A stretch of 64,000 nt of DNA from Helichrysum umbraculigerum (GCA_949592205.1 CATIUR010000004.1:90083337-90147336); one strand, 5' to 3'. Counted from the first letter of the stretch, positions 14,191 to 25,307 are shown. Notes: generated from the letters alone by a model not told the origin. Numbers and translations: made by a program.

Positions 14191-14309
14191 TAACAAACAG
14201 TTAAAGTTTTTGAAAATAACAATACTCTTTAAAGTTAAAAAAAATAGAGATGGTTGTTTTGTAGTAGCCTCGTCTCTATGTTCGATAGTCATACAGAGAC
14301 CTGTTGGTG

Positions 14310-15555
14310 TGCCGTGGGTCAAATATGACACTGTTAAACTTAGGATACGATTATTTCCTAATATTGGAATATTTGACATTATCCTAAGTTTAATAATGGA
14401 ATATATAGTAAATGACATTACCAATATCACATATGCCACTATTAAACTTAAGATACAATTAATTCATAATATTGGAATATATGACATTATCCTAAGTTTA
14501 ATAATGGTATGTATATGATATATGACATTACCAATATAACATATGTCACTATTAAAACCTCTAACGCAGGCCGGAAGGTGGCGAGCAGACTTTAGGAGAA
14601 TACCCCACCTTACCAAATTTGTAAAAAAAGGAAAGGCTCGAAAGACCTACTTGACAAGTTTCCTTATGGGTGAGTTCGTGGGTGGTTTAAGTCGAGTGTA
14701 GCGAAGGGAATGGATCCTCGTATGTCGCCACTCTCGTCACTGGGCGTTGTCATAGAGGGAGGGTACCACTTCAAGAAAGAAAAAACATAGATAAATAAAT
14801 CAATGAACAATAAAAGACAATTTTAATATACATAATATTTACAAATTCTCATAAAATAAAACTATTTCAAGATAAGAGAAATTTCATCATATATTTTGGT
14901 CAATAAGCCTCACAATTTCACTAGACACCGTGTAATTAAGGTTTACTAGTTACAAACAAACACCAAATATATAATTGAAGTTACCTGCCATTGAATAAAG
15001 TATATCAAAAACTAGGACAATAAAATGATGAGAATGAGATTGATCAAATGTGAAAGAAGCTAGTCAGTTATTGATCAAAATGGCGGAACTTGACCCGATG
15101 GGTGCGTTAGTCAGTAGTAAGTAGCAAGTAGAATATCACATATGTCACTATTAAACTTAAGATAAAATTAATTTATAAATTTGGAATATATGACCTTATT
15201 ATAACCTTAATAATGGTATATATTATATATGACATTACCAATATCAAATATGCCACTATTAAACTTAGGATAAAATTAATTCAACATTTTTGAATATATG
15301 ACATTATCCTAAGTTTAATAATGAAATATATGATATATGACATTACCAATATCAGATACGCCACTACTAAACTTAGGATAAAATTAATTCATCATTTTGA
15401 AAAATATGACATTATCCTAAACTTAATAATGGAATATATGATATATGACATTATCAATATCACATATGTCACTATTAAACTTAGGATAAAAATAATTCAT
15501 CATTTTGAAATATATAATATATGACATTACCAATATCACATATGTCACTATATTA
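14310..15555. repeat. AT-rich tandem array interrupted by an unrelated island
   Basis: Units such as CACATATGTCACTATTAAAC, TAGGATAAAATTAATTCATC and ATATGACATTATCCTAAG recur at about 14310-14550 and again at 15130-15555. GGATAA... and TTATCC... halves face each other, giving hairpin-like units. Between them (about 14560-15125) sits a more GC-balanced block, beginning near CTCTAACGCAGGCCGGAAGG, that I cannot identify. The array may have been split by an insertion. Confidence 0.6.
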
Positions 15556-16156
15556 AAGTTAAGAACACTTTAAAATTATATAATTTTGTTTAAACTACCT
15601 TTTTTTACTTATTGGTTATAAGTATAATAATTTTAATAATAATTATATATTATATAGTTATTATATATATGTGTGTGTTATTAAAATTTTCATTCATTTC
15701 CACCAAAATTTTCACCCATTTTCTAATCTCCCGCTTCTAACCTCCCCCAAATCAAAACCCCGTGACCTTCCCCAAATCAAAACACCTGTATATGTTTATC
15801 TTCTACCCCTTTCAAACACAGACTTCCCAAACCAGTTTTCGTTTAGCGGGAGATGAAAATTTTGGACTGAAAAACCATTCGATTCCCTCCATCAGATTTG
15901 TCAAAACCCTACTTTCTCTCCACCATTCTCACAATACTCCAAACAATCAGCCACCATTTCCCCTAAACCCTCGTCAGCCTCCACGATTTGCCCTAAACCT
16001 GCCACAATCTGTCACCATCAGTTCATCACCACCGCAATTTGTCCCCATCAGTCCATCACCACCGTAATTCGTCACCATCAGTCCGGCCATCACCACCGCA
16101 ATCAGTCACCATCAGTCTGGCCGTCTTTACTAGAATTTTGGCCAAGCTTCTTTATA

Positions 16157-16640
16157 ATGGAGGTAATCTTTTTTAATCTTTTCTTAAATTTTTTGTTAGG
16201 GTTTAAGTTAAATTTAGATTACTTAACAATTTCATAAACTTATGAACTGAATTAGGGATAAGTTAACTTGTATTTGTAAACTTGGTTTATGTATGTATAA
16301 ATGTTTTAGGATTCGGAAGATGAACTTGAATTCGGTGAAGATGAGTTTGAATTAGTGATGCCAATCTGTTGTATTTGTTGTACTTTTTGTCTGGTATCTG
16401 ATATACCTTTTGTACCAATGTTTTAGGATTCTGAAGATGAACTTGAATTTGGTGAAGATGAGTTTGAAATACATGAAGAAGAAGAAGAAGAAGAAGAAGA
16501 AGAAGAATAAGAGACTAGAACGAGAGGTGCCACCACTTTAAGGAAGTGGAATGGAACCAAGGAAATCGAGTTCAATGACTTAGGCTTGCCTATAGGAACA
16601 AATCAGGCTACCTTTTCTATAAGGTTGTGTTTTCTTTTTT
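16157..16640 (+). pseudogene. TNPA-like CACTA-encoded protein remnant, 5' end
   Basis: ATGGAG is followed by a GTAATC donor. An acceptor at 16308 then opens a very acidic frame (DSEDELEFGEDEFE). That acceptor and exon start are tandemly duplicated 117 bp downstream (16427). The frame runs through a GAA repeat into a TAA at 16508. Past the stop, the same frame reads RGATTLRKWNG and KEIEFNDLGLPIG, which resembles the conserved N-terminal block of plant Ptta/En/Spm (TNPA-type) proteins. The stop lies at the end of the GAA microsatellite and could come from slippage. This would be the element's own DNA-binding protein gene, now broken and running into captured exons. Confidence 0.5.
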
Positions 16641-16867
16641 TCTTGTTTAATTTATTTTATATATTTGAGCATACTTTGATGCGGTATGTGCAGGGTTCGT
16701 TCTGATGAATTGTTTTGCCTTTGCGATTTGCTTTAACAATAAATAGCTTTTTGCGGTCCTCTATTTCATCATGTAAATAGTAAATATAATAAGATATGCA
16801 ATTTTCCGAAAGCTTTTTGAATGCTTTTGCTTGATCATCACATTCTTTTTGATTATGTGTTTTCAGT

Positions 16868-17317
16868 CACAAAATAGAATGGTGAAAAGGGTTGATCAGA
16901 AATTGCAACGGCTGCAAGTTCATCCACAAAAACAAAAACTTTTTGCAGTATTATCTGTATTCTCCACCAACAGCTGGATATGAAGATGTTATAGCTAATA
17001 CAAAGCTTTTTATGGTCACTCCTGGCATTTTTATTCTGCCATGTGGACCAAATTCTTGTAAGATTTTCTTTATCCACTATACTTGGTATTTAATGCTAAA
17101 AAATATACTAAACTTGTTTTCAAATGGATTTCGTGTATCCATAATTGAGTGATTATATGTATATAAAGAGTATATTCTAAATGATACATTTGTATGAAAC
17201 AATATTATCTAATATGAAGCTGTGAATCATGTTATAAGATTCTTATTGTTGCAGGCAAGAACCTAGACTTGCATCACTTGTTTGTGGAAGTCACTTCTCG
17301 TGCTTGGCATTAGGAAG
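16868..17317 (+). pseudogene. Captured ARID-HMG (HMGB9/10/15-type) gene fragment
   Basis: Frame at 16958-17057 reads YSPPTAGYEDVIANTKLFM, the start of the ARID domain in plant ARID-HMG proteins. A single-base shift is then needed to reach SAMWTKF before a GTAAG donor at 17058. The next exon-like piece after a GCAG acceptor (17255-17317) reads KNLDLHHLFVEVTSR and then suffers a small insertion before a stop. In the family the exon junction falls at the same place (after TKF, before GKxLDLH). The intron is retained, so this is a genomic copy, not a processed one. Two lesions make it non-functional. Flanking CACTA ends show it is captured cargo. Identification rests on remembered family sequence. 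Confidence 0.65.
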
Positions 17318-18117
17318 GTAGTGTTGATTTTTCTTTAATTATGTTAATTTAACAACCTTGTTGTGAATATATATGTTTATAATTGAGTGTATTTCTTGGT
17401 GTAGTAAAATAAAAAGATTGTCATTTGTTTCCCATCAATTCTTGCAAATGGATGATCTGTATGTGGTAACTACATTGCAGGAAGAAAACGTCAAAGCAAA
17501 ATGAATACATCAGGGACTACCAAGTTTGATTTTTGATGTGAGTCTTTTTATGTTTTATGGACCTTGTCGTTTTCATAGGGAGGACAAATAACATTATTAT
17601 CTAGCTTGTAATCTTTTTGCTGGAATCGACTTCTAACAATTGTTACAAGTAAGCATCGTTTATACTTTATAGAAGTTTCAGTTCAATATCTATGTTCTTA
17701 GATCAGTGCATGTATGTAAGTCTTTAGAGAATGAAGCATGATTTCCAGGGTTGTGGTTTAAGCCAGTACTATTATATAATCTTGCAATACTGATAGAATG
17801 TATAATCTGGTAACTACGTTTTATTTAATTTATAAAAATAATATAGAAACCGGTTTTTGGGAAAAAAACGGGTCTCTTTTGTCGGGAATAGGAACCTGTT
17901 TGAAACCGGTCTTTAGCTTTAAGACCTCCCCCTTTTGTAAATGGTTCTAGAACTGTTCTCTTAAGCCTTCAAAACCAGTCTCTAACCCTGTTTTATGTAG
18001 TAGTGGTACTCATTCACAATATAGATGCATATATATATTTTTAGCTTGCATCGTTCGTAGAAATATAATTTTTGTAATGAGACTCTTAAATGATTATATA
18101 TTTTCTTGTCTATTTAG

Positions 18118-18400
18118 GACCGTTGGAAGCTTTTGTGTAGTATCTGTGGTGTCCCTTATGGAGCTTGTATCCAGGTAACTCCTTGTTATTACTTTGGACC
18201 GTGTGATTTATGCGTTAATGTGTTACTGTACCATATTCTATTGCAAGTTATGCTCTATAGTATCTGTCCCTTGTCAGTTTAAATGCTACCACTGTTCTAA
18301 TCCAATGACGTATTTTGGGCTGCTAATGCAGTGTTCAAATAATGCCTGTTATGTTGCATATCATCCCCTTTGTGCTTGTGCTGCTGGCTTTTGCACTGAG
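18118..18400 (+). pseudogene. Captured extended PHD (ATX1/2 trithorax-like) gene fragment
   Basis: Exon 18118-18174 reads DRWKLLCSICGVPYGACIQ and is followed by GTAACT. Exon 18332-18400, after an AATGCAG acceptor, reads CSNNACYVAYHPLCACAAGF then CTE and is followed by GTAATC. These two exons join in phase and match the extended PHD finger of plant trithorax-type histone H3K4 methyltransferases. The zinc-binding cysteines and the YHPLC histidine are kept, but an arginine usual in CARAAG is cysteine here. No SET domain is present. The pieces are in the same orientation as the ARID-HMG and TNPA-like parts, so one chimeric transcript is conceivable. Confidence 0.7.
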
Positions 18401-18652
18401 GTAATCGCTATAATCGCTATCAATTTTCTTACTTCTTAAAGATACTTGGTTTCATTTGCAATGTAATAAGTGGTTTCAATTTTTGTGTCTTCAACTAAAA
18501 TATCAACTACTTTTTATTTGGCTGAGTGACAAGTAAGCACATTGAATCGTTCTTTCTTAACCAGTTATTGATTTTTCTTATCAACCTACGTATATAAAAT
18601 TCCTCATATTTAATTTAATGTTTGATACATATACACCTTTTATCTCATACAG

Positions 18653-18811
18653 GTAACAACATTATCTTCTGGACAAAAGGTTGGTGATGAGAACAAAATT
18701 GCACCAGAAGTATCAAAGAAAAAGCGCAAAGCAATGGTTTTTGCGTCTAGTGATACCGTGCAAAAGCAAGCGATGACCAAATTCAAGAGTCAAAAGTCCT
18801 TAAGAATGTGA
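18653..18811 (+). pseudogene. Lysine-rich terminal exon-like frame in the CACTA element
   Basis: After a TACAG acceptor the frame runs VTTLSSGQKVGDENK, then SKKKRKAMVFASS, to LRM and a TGA at 18809-18811. The KKKRK run resembles a nuclear localisation signal. It could be the last exon of the element's own protein or of another captured gene. I do not recognise it. The right subterminal repeats begin shortly after. Confidence 0.35.
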
Positions 18812-18974
18812 TGTATAATTAGTTTATTTTGATATTTAAGTAATTACTTTTTGTTCTTATTATGTAAAATGTTCCAATTTTAGTTTTGGTACATTCAATT
18901 AAATTATGTACATTCCAATTTTAAATTGTGGTGTTATATAATTCAAACTGTTACACAAATTATTGATTTGTTAT

Positions 18975-20757
18975 ATGTGACTAAAAGATGCAGTCACATA
19001 ATATAGTGACACATTGTGGTCACTGTTTGATTAATTATTTGTGTGAGTATATACTGCAAGACGTCACACAAACATACAATTCAAGTGGCCATTAGGTGAA
19101 CAATGGTCACACAAATTAACACATATGGCCACTTTTGGCTTAATTTTATGTGACCAAATTTCAAAAGAAAACACTCGTTGTGTGACTAAATGATACAAAA
19201 CGTCACACAAGCATAAAAATAAAGTGGCCATTGGATGGACAATAGTCACACAAAAAACAAGTTTACCGAGCATATGGTCACACTTTTTATCACATACGGC
19301 TACTTTTGGCTTAATTTTGTGTGACCAAATCCCTGAATAAATCACTCTTTGAGTGACTAAATGATACAAAACGCCACACAAACATAAAAATAAAGTGGCC
19401 ATTGGATGGCAATAGTCACACAAAATACAAGTTTACTTGTCATTGCAGCCCATATGGTCACACTTTTATCACCTACGGCTACTTTTGCTCCAATTTTACG
19501 TGACCAAATCCAAGAATAAATCACTATTTGTGTGACTAAATGATACAAAACGCCACACAAACATAAAAATAAAGTGGCCATTGGTTGGCAATAGTCACAC
19601 AAAATAAAAGTTTACTTGACATTACAAAGCATATGGTCACACTTATTATAACCTACGGCCACTTTTGATCTAATTTTATGTGACCAAATCCCAGATTAAA
19701 TCACTCTTTGAGTGACTAAATGATACAAAACGCCACACAAACATAAAAATAAAGTGGCCATTGAATGGCAATAGTCACACAAAATACAAGTTTACTTGAC
19801 ATTGCAGCCCATATGGTCACACTTTTTATCACATACGGCCACTTTTGGCTTAATTTTGTGTGATCAAATCCCAGAATAAATCACTCTTTGCGTGACTAAA
19901 TGATACAAAACGCCACACAAACATAAAAAATAAGTGGCCATTGAATGGCAATAGTCACACAAAATACAAGTTTACTTGACATTGCAGCCCATATGGTCAC
20001 ACTTTTTATCACATACGGCCACTTTTGGCTTAATTTTGTGTGACCAAATCCCTGAATAAATCACTCTTTGAGTGACTAAATGATACAAAACGCCACACAA
20101 ACATAAAAATAAAGTGGCCATTGGATGGCAATAGTCACACAAAATACAAGTTTACTTGTCATTGCAGCCCATATGGTCACACTTTTTATCACCTACGGCC
20201 ACTTTTGCTCTAATTTTACGTGACCAAATCCAAGAATAAATCACTATTTGTGTGACTAAATGATACAAAACGTCACACAAACATAAAAATAAAGTGGTCA
20301 TTGGTTGGCAATAGTCACACAAAATAAAAGTTTACTTGACATTACAAAGCATATGGTCACACAAAATACACGTTTAGCTAACTTTAAAGAACATATGGTC
20401 ACACTTATTAACACTTTTGGTCACTCTTGGCTTAAATTTATGTAACCAAATCCCAAAAATAAAACACTCATTGTTTGACTAAATGTTACAAATAGCCACA
20501 CGAACCTACAATTCAAGTGGCCATTGGATGGACAATAGTCACACAAAATACACTTTCACTTAATTTTAAAGAGCATACGGTCACACATTTTATGGTTTTC
20601 GTCACACTTTTTAGATGGATACGGCCACTAACCATGTAATGTGACCGTATGGACCCCTTTGGTCACGGCACCTTTAGTCACACACACGCTGAAAAAACGA
20701 GTGTGACCATATGGTTTTCGTCACACTTTTCTGGTGTGACCAAAGCCAAAATCTATA
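18975..20757 (+). repeat. Right subterminal repeat array of the CACTA element (180-bp period)
   Basis: Units with ACGCCACACAAACATAAA, AAGTGGCCATTGGATGGC, CATATGGTCACACTTTTTATC and TGACCAAATCCC recur. The CGCCACAC landmark appears at about 19374, 19551, 19731, 19911, 20091 and 20271, a period of 177-180 bp. The unit differs in sequence and length from the left array, but both share TGGTCACA/TGTGACCA words. Minus-strand ORFs at 19064-19602 are read-through of these repeats. Confidence 0.88.
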
Positions 20758-22484
20758 CTAGTGCAACTTCACCGAATCAATTTCAAGCTTTGCTTAATCG
20801 TGTTTCTCAATCGTGTTCGTGTAGGTATTTCTCATAAACCCTAATCAATTATTTTTCATAGTATTTTTCTGGAAAAGATGCATATTAGTGATGATTTGTG
20901 TGTTTGGGGATTTAATATATTAGGTTTAAGGTGTTTTTTTGAAGTCGAAAGTTATATACCGTTAATCACAATTTCTGTCAAGATTTTCGTAACTAGAATC
21001 AGAGGCTGTTTTGTCCTATTTGCATCCGTTTTCAGGTTTTGGTCAAAACACGAAAGTTGTAGATCTCGAAATTTTACTTGGTTTCGCGGGGTTTCGGCCT
21101 CTAAAAAGCAACGTACGATTTTACAAAAAATTATTTCGTAAACTGCAGTTAGGAGTGACGAATTTTGAGAAAACTTTTGTAAACTTAGTTCGGTTTGACC
21201 AAATTATTTTCTAATCATTATGGGAGTTGAGGGTGTAAGATAAAGGTTCGAACTTTTCTATAATAAAAAAGATATTTTTATATTTTCAAGTTCGGTTTAA
21301 TTATTAGACTTAAAATGGGTTCTGTTTCGAGTATATTTCAAGTGTTTTTGATTACGACTTCGAGTGTTTTTTTTAGTTGGTATTGCCTATGGATAAAAAT
21401 TTATTATTATATATGTCAATCATCGATTTTCAATATCAAATATTATAGTATGTTGTGTCATCATTGTTGTTTAAAAGATGTGATGAAAACTGGACCAATC
21501 AACTAGGGTATTACACAAAAATAATTCTATGTTAATGATCAAGATATTTATTTGAATTTAACTTGTTTGTAAGGTGATTTGGTTAGACGAGATATTTGGT
21601 TTATAGATTTAAGCAGCATTTAAGTGGACTTATTTGGGAGCGTTATTTACTTTGATAATCAATGTGAGTTTTGCGGCCCCATTTTCTTTACTTATTTTCC
21701 GTTGGGGGAAAAGAATGCTCAAACTGATTTCAAACTATTTTCTTATGCTGTGTAAACTATCTGTTATTCCGATTTGGACATTATGATTGAATAAGTGACA
21801 TTCTGATTGTTGTGGACTGATTGCTGATCGTTGTGGACTGATTGATGATTGTTCGGATGAGTCTTGTGTCTTCGGGACCCTGACAACACTCCATATTCTT
21901 ACTAATACGGATATGATTATTGATAGTACTATCGGACGACGGTCCCACTCTTGTGATAGATACGTTATCCTTGAGTGAATATTATCCAGGAACGGAACGG
22001 ATTGCTTATGGTGGATGAATTGGTTATCTTATGTGCTTATTTCATATCATATGTCCTACTTACATATTATCACAGCAAACCGTATTTCTTGTGTGTCTTA
22101 TTAAACCTGCTAAACTCACCAACCATTGTGTTGACATTTTCGAGCATTTCTTTTCAGGGAACGCTAGTGGCACTAAGATCGAGGACAAGAAAACTTAGTG
22201 GACCTATTAGGTTGCATTAAGTATTGCTGCAAGACTTATGATACATTAGTTGCTGACATTTTGATTACATTATGGGGCATATTGCCTTATCATTTGTTGA
22301 ATACGTTTATTGTTTGTGACACATTGTTTCTTTGTTAGTGTGAATGCAATGACACGAACCGTCATTCGTGTTAATGACATCACAACATATTGGTTTGATT
22401 TCATTTAGTAATCTCTTTATATTAATGTGTTGTGATCCTATCATGGTTGCATTCCGTTGTTTCCGCTTTAGACGGGGTGTGACA

Positions 22485-22824
22485 AAAGGCGAAGTCATCT
22501 GTTAATGATCCGGGTGTGCTAGAGTTTAGGAATCAGTTTCCTAATCCAAATGTTGAGAGGTTTTATTGTAATAATGTTATGGAGAAAATAGTGAGCACGT
22601 TTCGTGCTGATAGAGTGTTTTGCTTGAATGTTTTGGTTCTTGTTACATCTGGGTTAATAGAGTTCACAAAGATGGGTACCGTACTTCAAACAATTCAAGA
22701 TTGTATACCCGAGAGTAATGAAGAAATCAAAGGTCTGGATTGGTGTGAGTATATATTGGAATCGATGATTAGGAATACTTCGAGTTTCAAGAATAGCTTC
22801 AATGGACCTCTTCTTATAATGATG
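22485..22824 (+). pseudogene. Ulp1-type gene, continuation of the exon interrupted at 547
   Basis: Resumes right after the LTR in the frame of 12-547 and runs to a GTTAGT donor at 22825. It contains LEFRNQFPNPNVERFYCNNV and SGLIEFTKMGTVLQTI, conserved in the plant Ulp1-associated proteins this belongs to. A 169-bp intron with a long TA microsatellite separates it from the next exon at 22994. Confidence 0.6.
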
Positions 22825-22897
22825 GTTAGTATTTTTTTGTTATAACATTTTTCCCTTTTTTATTTTTACTTTTTTGTGTTTTTTTTTGTTCTAATTT

Positions 22898-22899
<2 letters not shown>

Positions 22900-22970
<71 letters not shown>
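22900..22970 (+). repeat. TA dinucleotide microsatellite in an intron
   Basis: About 35 uninterrupted TA units inside the intron 22825-22993. Likely length-variable. Confidence 0.95.
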
Positions 22971-22973
<3 letters not shown>

Positions 22974-22993
22974 ATATGTACATTTTTTTGCAG

Positions 22994-23287
22994 CTTCTCT
23001 ATGTGAACTCTACAAAGTTTGTTGATGAAGCTGCTGTGAGAGTGTATCCTGCGTTTAGTTCTTGGAATTCATCTAAGCTTAAGGATCGACAGATTTATGA
23101 GATTAGTTTTGGGGGTTTTGGTCTGGAGAATATTATTATTGTAAATGGTTTGGAAGAGGTTGTTGAAAAGAAGTTGCCTAGTACGCAGAAAAAGAGAAAA
23201 GTATCTTCTGAGAAAGTAAATGCAAGTTTGATTGAAGATGACGATGATCCAAATGATGTTTTCCTTGTTGGTGATGAAGCTCTTAGG
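22994..23287 (+). pseudogene. Ulp1-type gene, internal exon
   Basis: Bounded by a TTTTTTTGCAG acceptor and an AGGGTATG donor. It encodes LLYVNSTKFVDEA, then WNSSKLKDRQIYEISFGGFG, then a basic stretch (KKRKVSSEK) and an acidic IEDDDDPNDVF. No stop in the frame. The basic patch could act in nuclear targeting. It follows the interrupted exon and precedes the repeat-bearing exon. Confidence 0.6.
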
Positions 23288-23380
23288 GTATGTTTTTTTT
23301 TACAACTGCATCTTTTTTTTTTTGTGTCTTACAACTGCATCTTTTTAAAAATGATACTAATACTTATGTTTATCTAACAG

Positions 23381-24463
23381 ATTGAGAAGAACAGGATAAA
23401 GAAAAACCTTAGGCATGTTGATAAGATGAAGGTTGATATTGATAATAGTTTGTGCAATGTTCTTGCATTCAGTCCTGCTGATTTTGAGTTATTTATGCTT
23501 AAGGAACACATGAACAAATTGTTTGCACTTAGTAGTAGTTCTGCTAGGGTTTCTGATGATCTTTCTAATTTTGTGCATAATGCGAGTGATATGGTGAATG
23601 TTTCTGAAATTAAGACGCTTCCGTTGGTTCAGTATTCTGGTTCATCTGAGCACACAATGTCATATTTGAATAACAAAGTTGTTGAGTATTGTGATAAAAA
23701 GGGTGGCGAAGATGTTGGCAAGAAACATGTTGATGCTGTAGGTGGCAAGAAAGCACGTGATTTTGTAGTTGGTAAGAATCCGTTTGATGCTCTGCTCGGT
23801 AAGAAACCTGTTGATGCTGTAGGTGGCAAGAAAACATTTGATGATGTAGTTGGTAAGAAGCCGTTTGAGGCTCTGGTTGGTAAGAAACCTGTCGATGCTG
23901 TAGGTGGCAAGAAAGCATTTGATGATGTAGTTGGTAAGAAGCCGTTTGATGATGTGGGTGGTAAGAAACCTGTCGATGCTGTGGTTGGTAAGAAACCTGC
24001 TGATGCTGTTGTTGGAAAGAAGCCACTGGATGCTGTCGGTGTGAAGAAACCTGTTGTTAAGTTACTTAAGAAATTTAAAGGTACCGATGATGTGTTTAAA
24101 GGTGTAGGTCAGAATGTAATTAAAGATGTGCCTGCTAAGGTTGTCAAAGATGGGCCCAATGAGCTTGTCAAAGATGTTGATTGTGGTATTGGGAGTGGGG
24201 ATATGAAGGTTGGTACTGATAATGTTGAAGATGAATCAATTGAAGGGTTTGTTTCTCTTGATAATTTGGATGTCAGTGTTCCAAATGCCGAGGGTAAAGA
24301 AAATGTAGTCCGTGTGCTGAAACAAAGGAAGTTGGATGATTATCCTTCTTTTGACTTGGGAATTTCTCCAGATGCAGTTGATGGTAATCAAGTTGGTGTT
24401 AATGTGACAAATGAGGGTGGTGTATCTGTTGCTGATCAAGAGGGTAGATGTGATGATGAATAA
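23381..24463 (+). pseudogene. Ulp1-type gene, long exon with GKKPxDAV tandem repeats
   Basis: Opens after a TCTAACAG acceptor and stays open for about 360 codons to TAA at 24461-24463. It starts with a helical, basic region (EKNRIKKNLRHVDKMK). From about 23703 to 24050 it has a run of 10- to 13-residue repeats of the type VGKKPFDALVGKKPVDAVGG, then VKDVPAK-type residues and an acidic C-terminal part. The next frame, from 24490, is in another register with stops in all frames between, and no convincing intron. I take this as a small indel that breaks the gene. Minus-strand ORFs at 23610-24026 are shadows of the repeat. Confidence 0.55.
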
Positions 24464-24489
24464 ATGAACAATTCTAAGTTTGTTGACAG

Positions 24490-25307
24490 TTGTTGAATGA
24501 CAACCCATTTTTAAATCCCGGTGAAGGTAATAATGAAGGTGAAATACTGTCTCAATCGACTATTGCTGATGAATCTACCAGAGTTCCACATGTGTTGTTT
24601 TCAAGTGAGATTGAGGTACCTCTAACAGAAGATGATATAGCTTTATGTGATCTTGTAGTTGCTAAGGCTCAAAAACATATTGAGGAGAGGAAAAGGTTGG
24701 AAGATGATATTGGGGATAAAGAACGTGAGGCTGCATCTACTTTGTCCAATGTGCAACAAAATATTATTTCTACAGAAGGTGAAAAGTCTGAGTTTAAGGG
24801 TGCAGGCGTGAGGCAGAATGGTATTGAGAAGAATCAAGAAGAAATTACGGTTGAAGCATTGGCAGGTGCTGCAATAGCTTCAAAAAAGATAAATCTTAAG
24901 GTGACGGTTTTGAAAAATCCTCTTGATTATGAGACGTTGGATACACCGAAGCAACTAATGAAGAAACCTGTTGTAAAAAGCCTAACTCAACAGATTGCAT
25001 CAACTAAAGATGTTTTGAAACATGTTTCATTTGTTTTACCTGTGCAGCAAGAATTGCCTCATATAGCAGAAAGAGTTAAAGATTCGTTTGATGATGTCAA
25101 ATCCGAGGACAATGTTGAGAGTGGTGATGGGTCTGTTTTTTATTCTGAAACAACACTTGTTGAGTATGAAGATTATAAGGTGTCTGTTAATGTTTCTGAT
25201 CACCTTTCTTTGCCACATGGTGCCAAACCTGTAAATCTTTAGTCTAAAAGAACTGTCGAGGAGGAAAGGGTTTCTAGGTTTATTTTCAGTGCATCAAAAC
25301 CTGTTAA
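24490..25307 (+). pseudogene. Ulp1-type gene, linker exon with an in-frame stop
   Basis: Open from 24490 to a TAG at 25240-25242. The same frame then continues (SKRTVEEERVSRF, FSASKPV) to a GTAAGTG donor at 25308. Typical of the acidic, poorly conserved middle region between the N-terminal domain and the protease domain of these proteins. The TAG is a nonsense lesion unless an unseen intron removes it. With the upstream frame break and the LTR insertion, this makes the gene a pseudogene. Confidence 0.55.

Larger units (their letters stand above)
8230..20763 (+). mobile_element. CACTA (En/Spm superfamily) DNA transposon, non-autonomous, 12.5 kb
   Basis: Begins CACTACGCCAAAA and ends TAGTG. 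The reverse complement of the right end reads CACTAGTATAGATTTTGGC. Both ends share GGCTTTGGTCACAC a little inside. It is flanked by the 3-bp duplication CAA (8227-8229, 20764-20766), the hallmark size for CACTA elements. Dense subterminal repeats carrying TGGTCACA/TGTGACCA occupy both ends. No long frame for the TNPD-type transposase was found, so mobility would need a helper element. The interior holds a TNPA-like remnant and captured host exons, described separately. Confidence 0.92.
548..22484 (+). mobile_element. LARD-like non-coding LTR retrotransposon, itself interrupted by a CACTA element
   Basis: Two long LTRs (548-2911, and 7550-22484 minus the CACTA insertion) begin TGTGACAACC and end GGGTGTGACA. 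They are flanked by a perfect 5-bp target duplication AAAGG (543-547 and 22485-22489). A tRNA-iMet primer site follows the 5' LTR and a purine tract precedes the 3' LTR. The internal region (about 4.6 kb) has no open frame for gag, protease, reverse transcriptase or integrase. Near-identical LTRs with a non-coding interior fit the LARD class (large retrotransposon derivatives), which depends on enzymes from other elements. The motif ATTTCGGGACGAAATTCC just before the 3' purine tract is shared with the Gypsy element at 44760, so a Ty3/Gypsy parent is likely. It is younger than the Ulp1 gene it splits and older than the CACTA element inside it. Confidence 0.85.
7550..22484 (+). repeat. 3' LTR of the LARD-like element, split by the CACTA transposon
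   Basis: LTR sequence runs 7550-8229 and resumes at 20764 to end at 22484. Without the CACTA element and its 3-bp duplication it is about 2.4 kb, matching the 5' LTR. In the intact 5' LTR the same site reads GAGCAACTTCACC (about 1192-1204), which gives the pre-insertion sequence. Confidence 0.9.

Noticed and set aside
19064..19602. Minus-strand ORFs in the right CACTA array as proteins
   Set aside because: They repeat with the 180-bp unit and end when the unit mutates. They are read-through of subterminal repeats.
23610..24026. Minus-strand 138-codon Q/H-rich ORF
   Set aside because: Antisense shadow of the GKKPxDAV repeats of the Ulp1-type gene.
24444..24489. A 46-bp intron joining the two halves of the Ulp1-type middle region
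   Set aside because: Shorter than usual for plant introns, and the phase would produce an immediate stop. A small indel is more likely.
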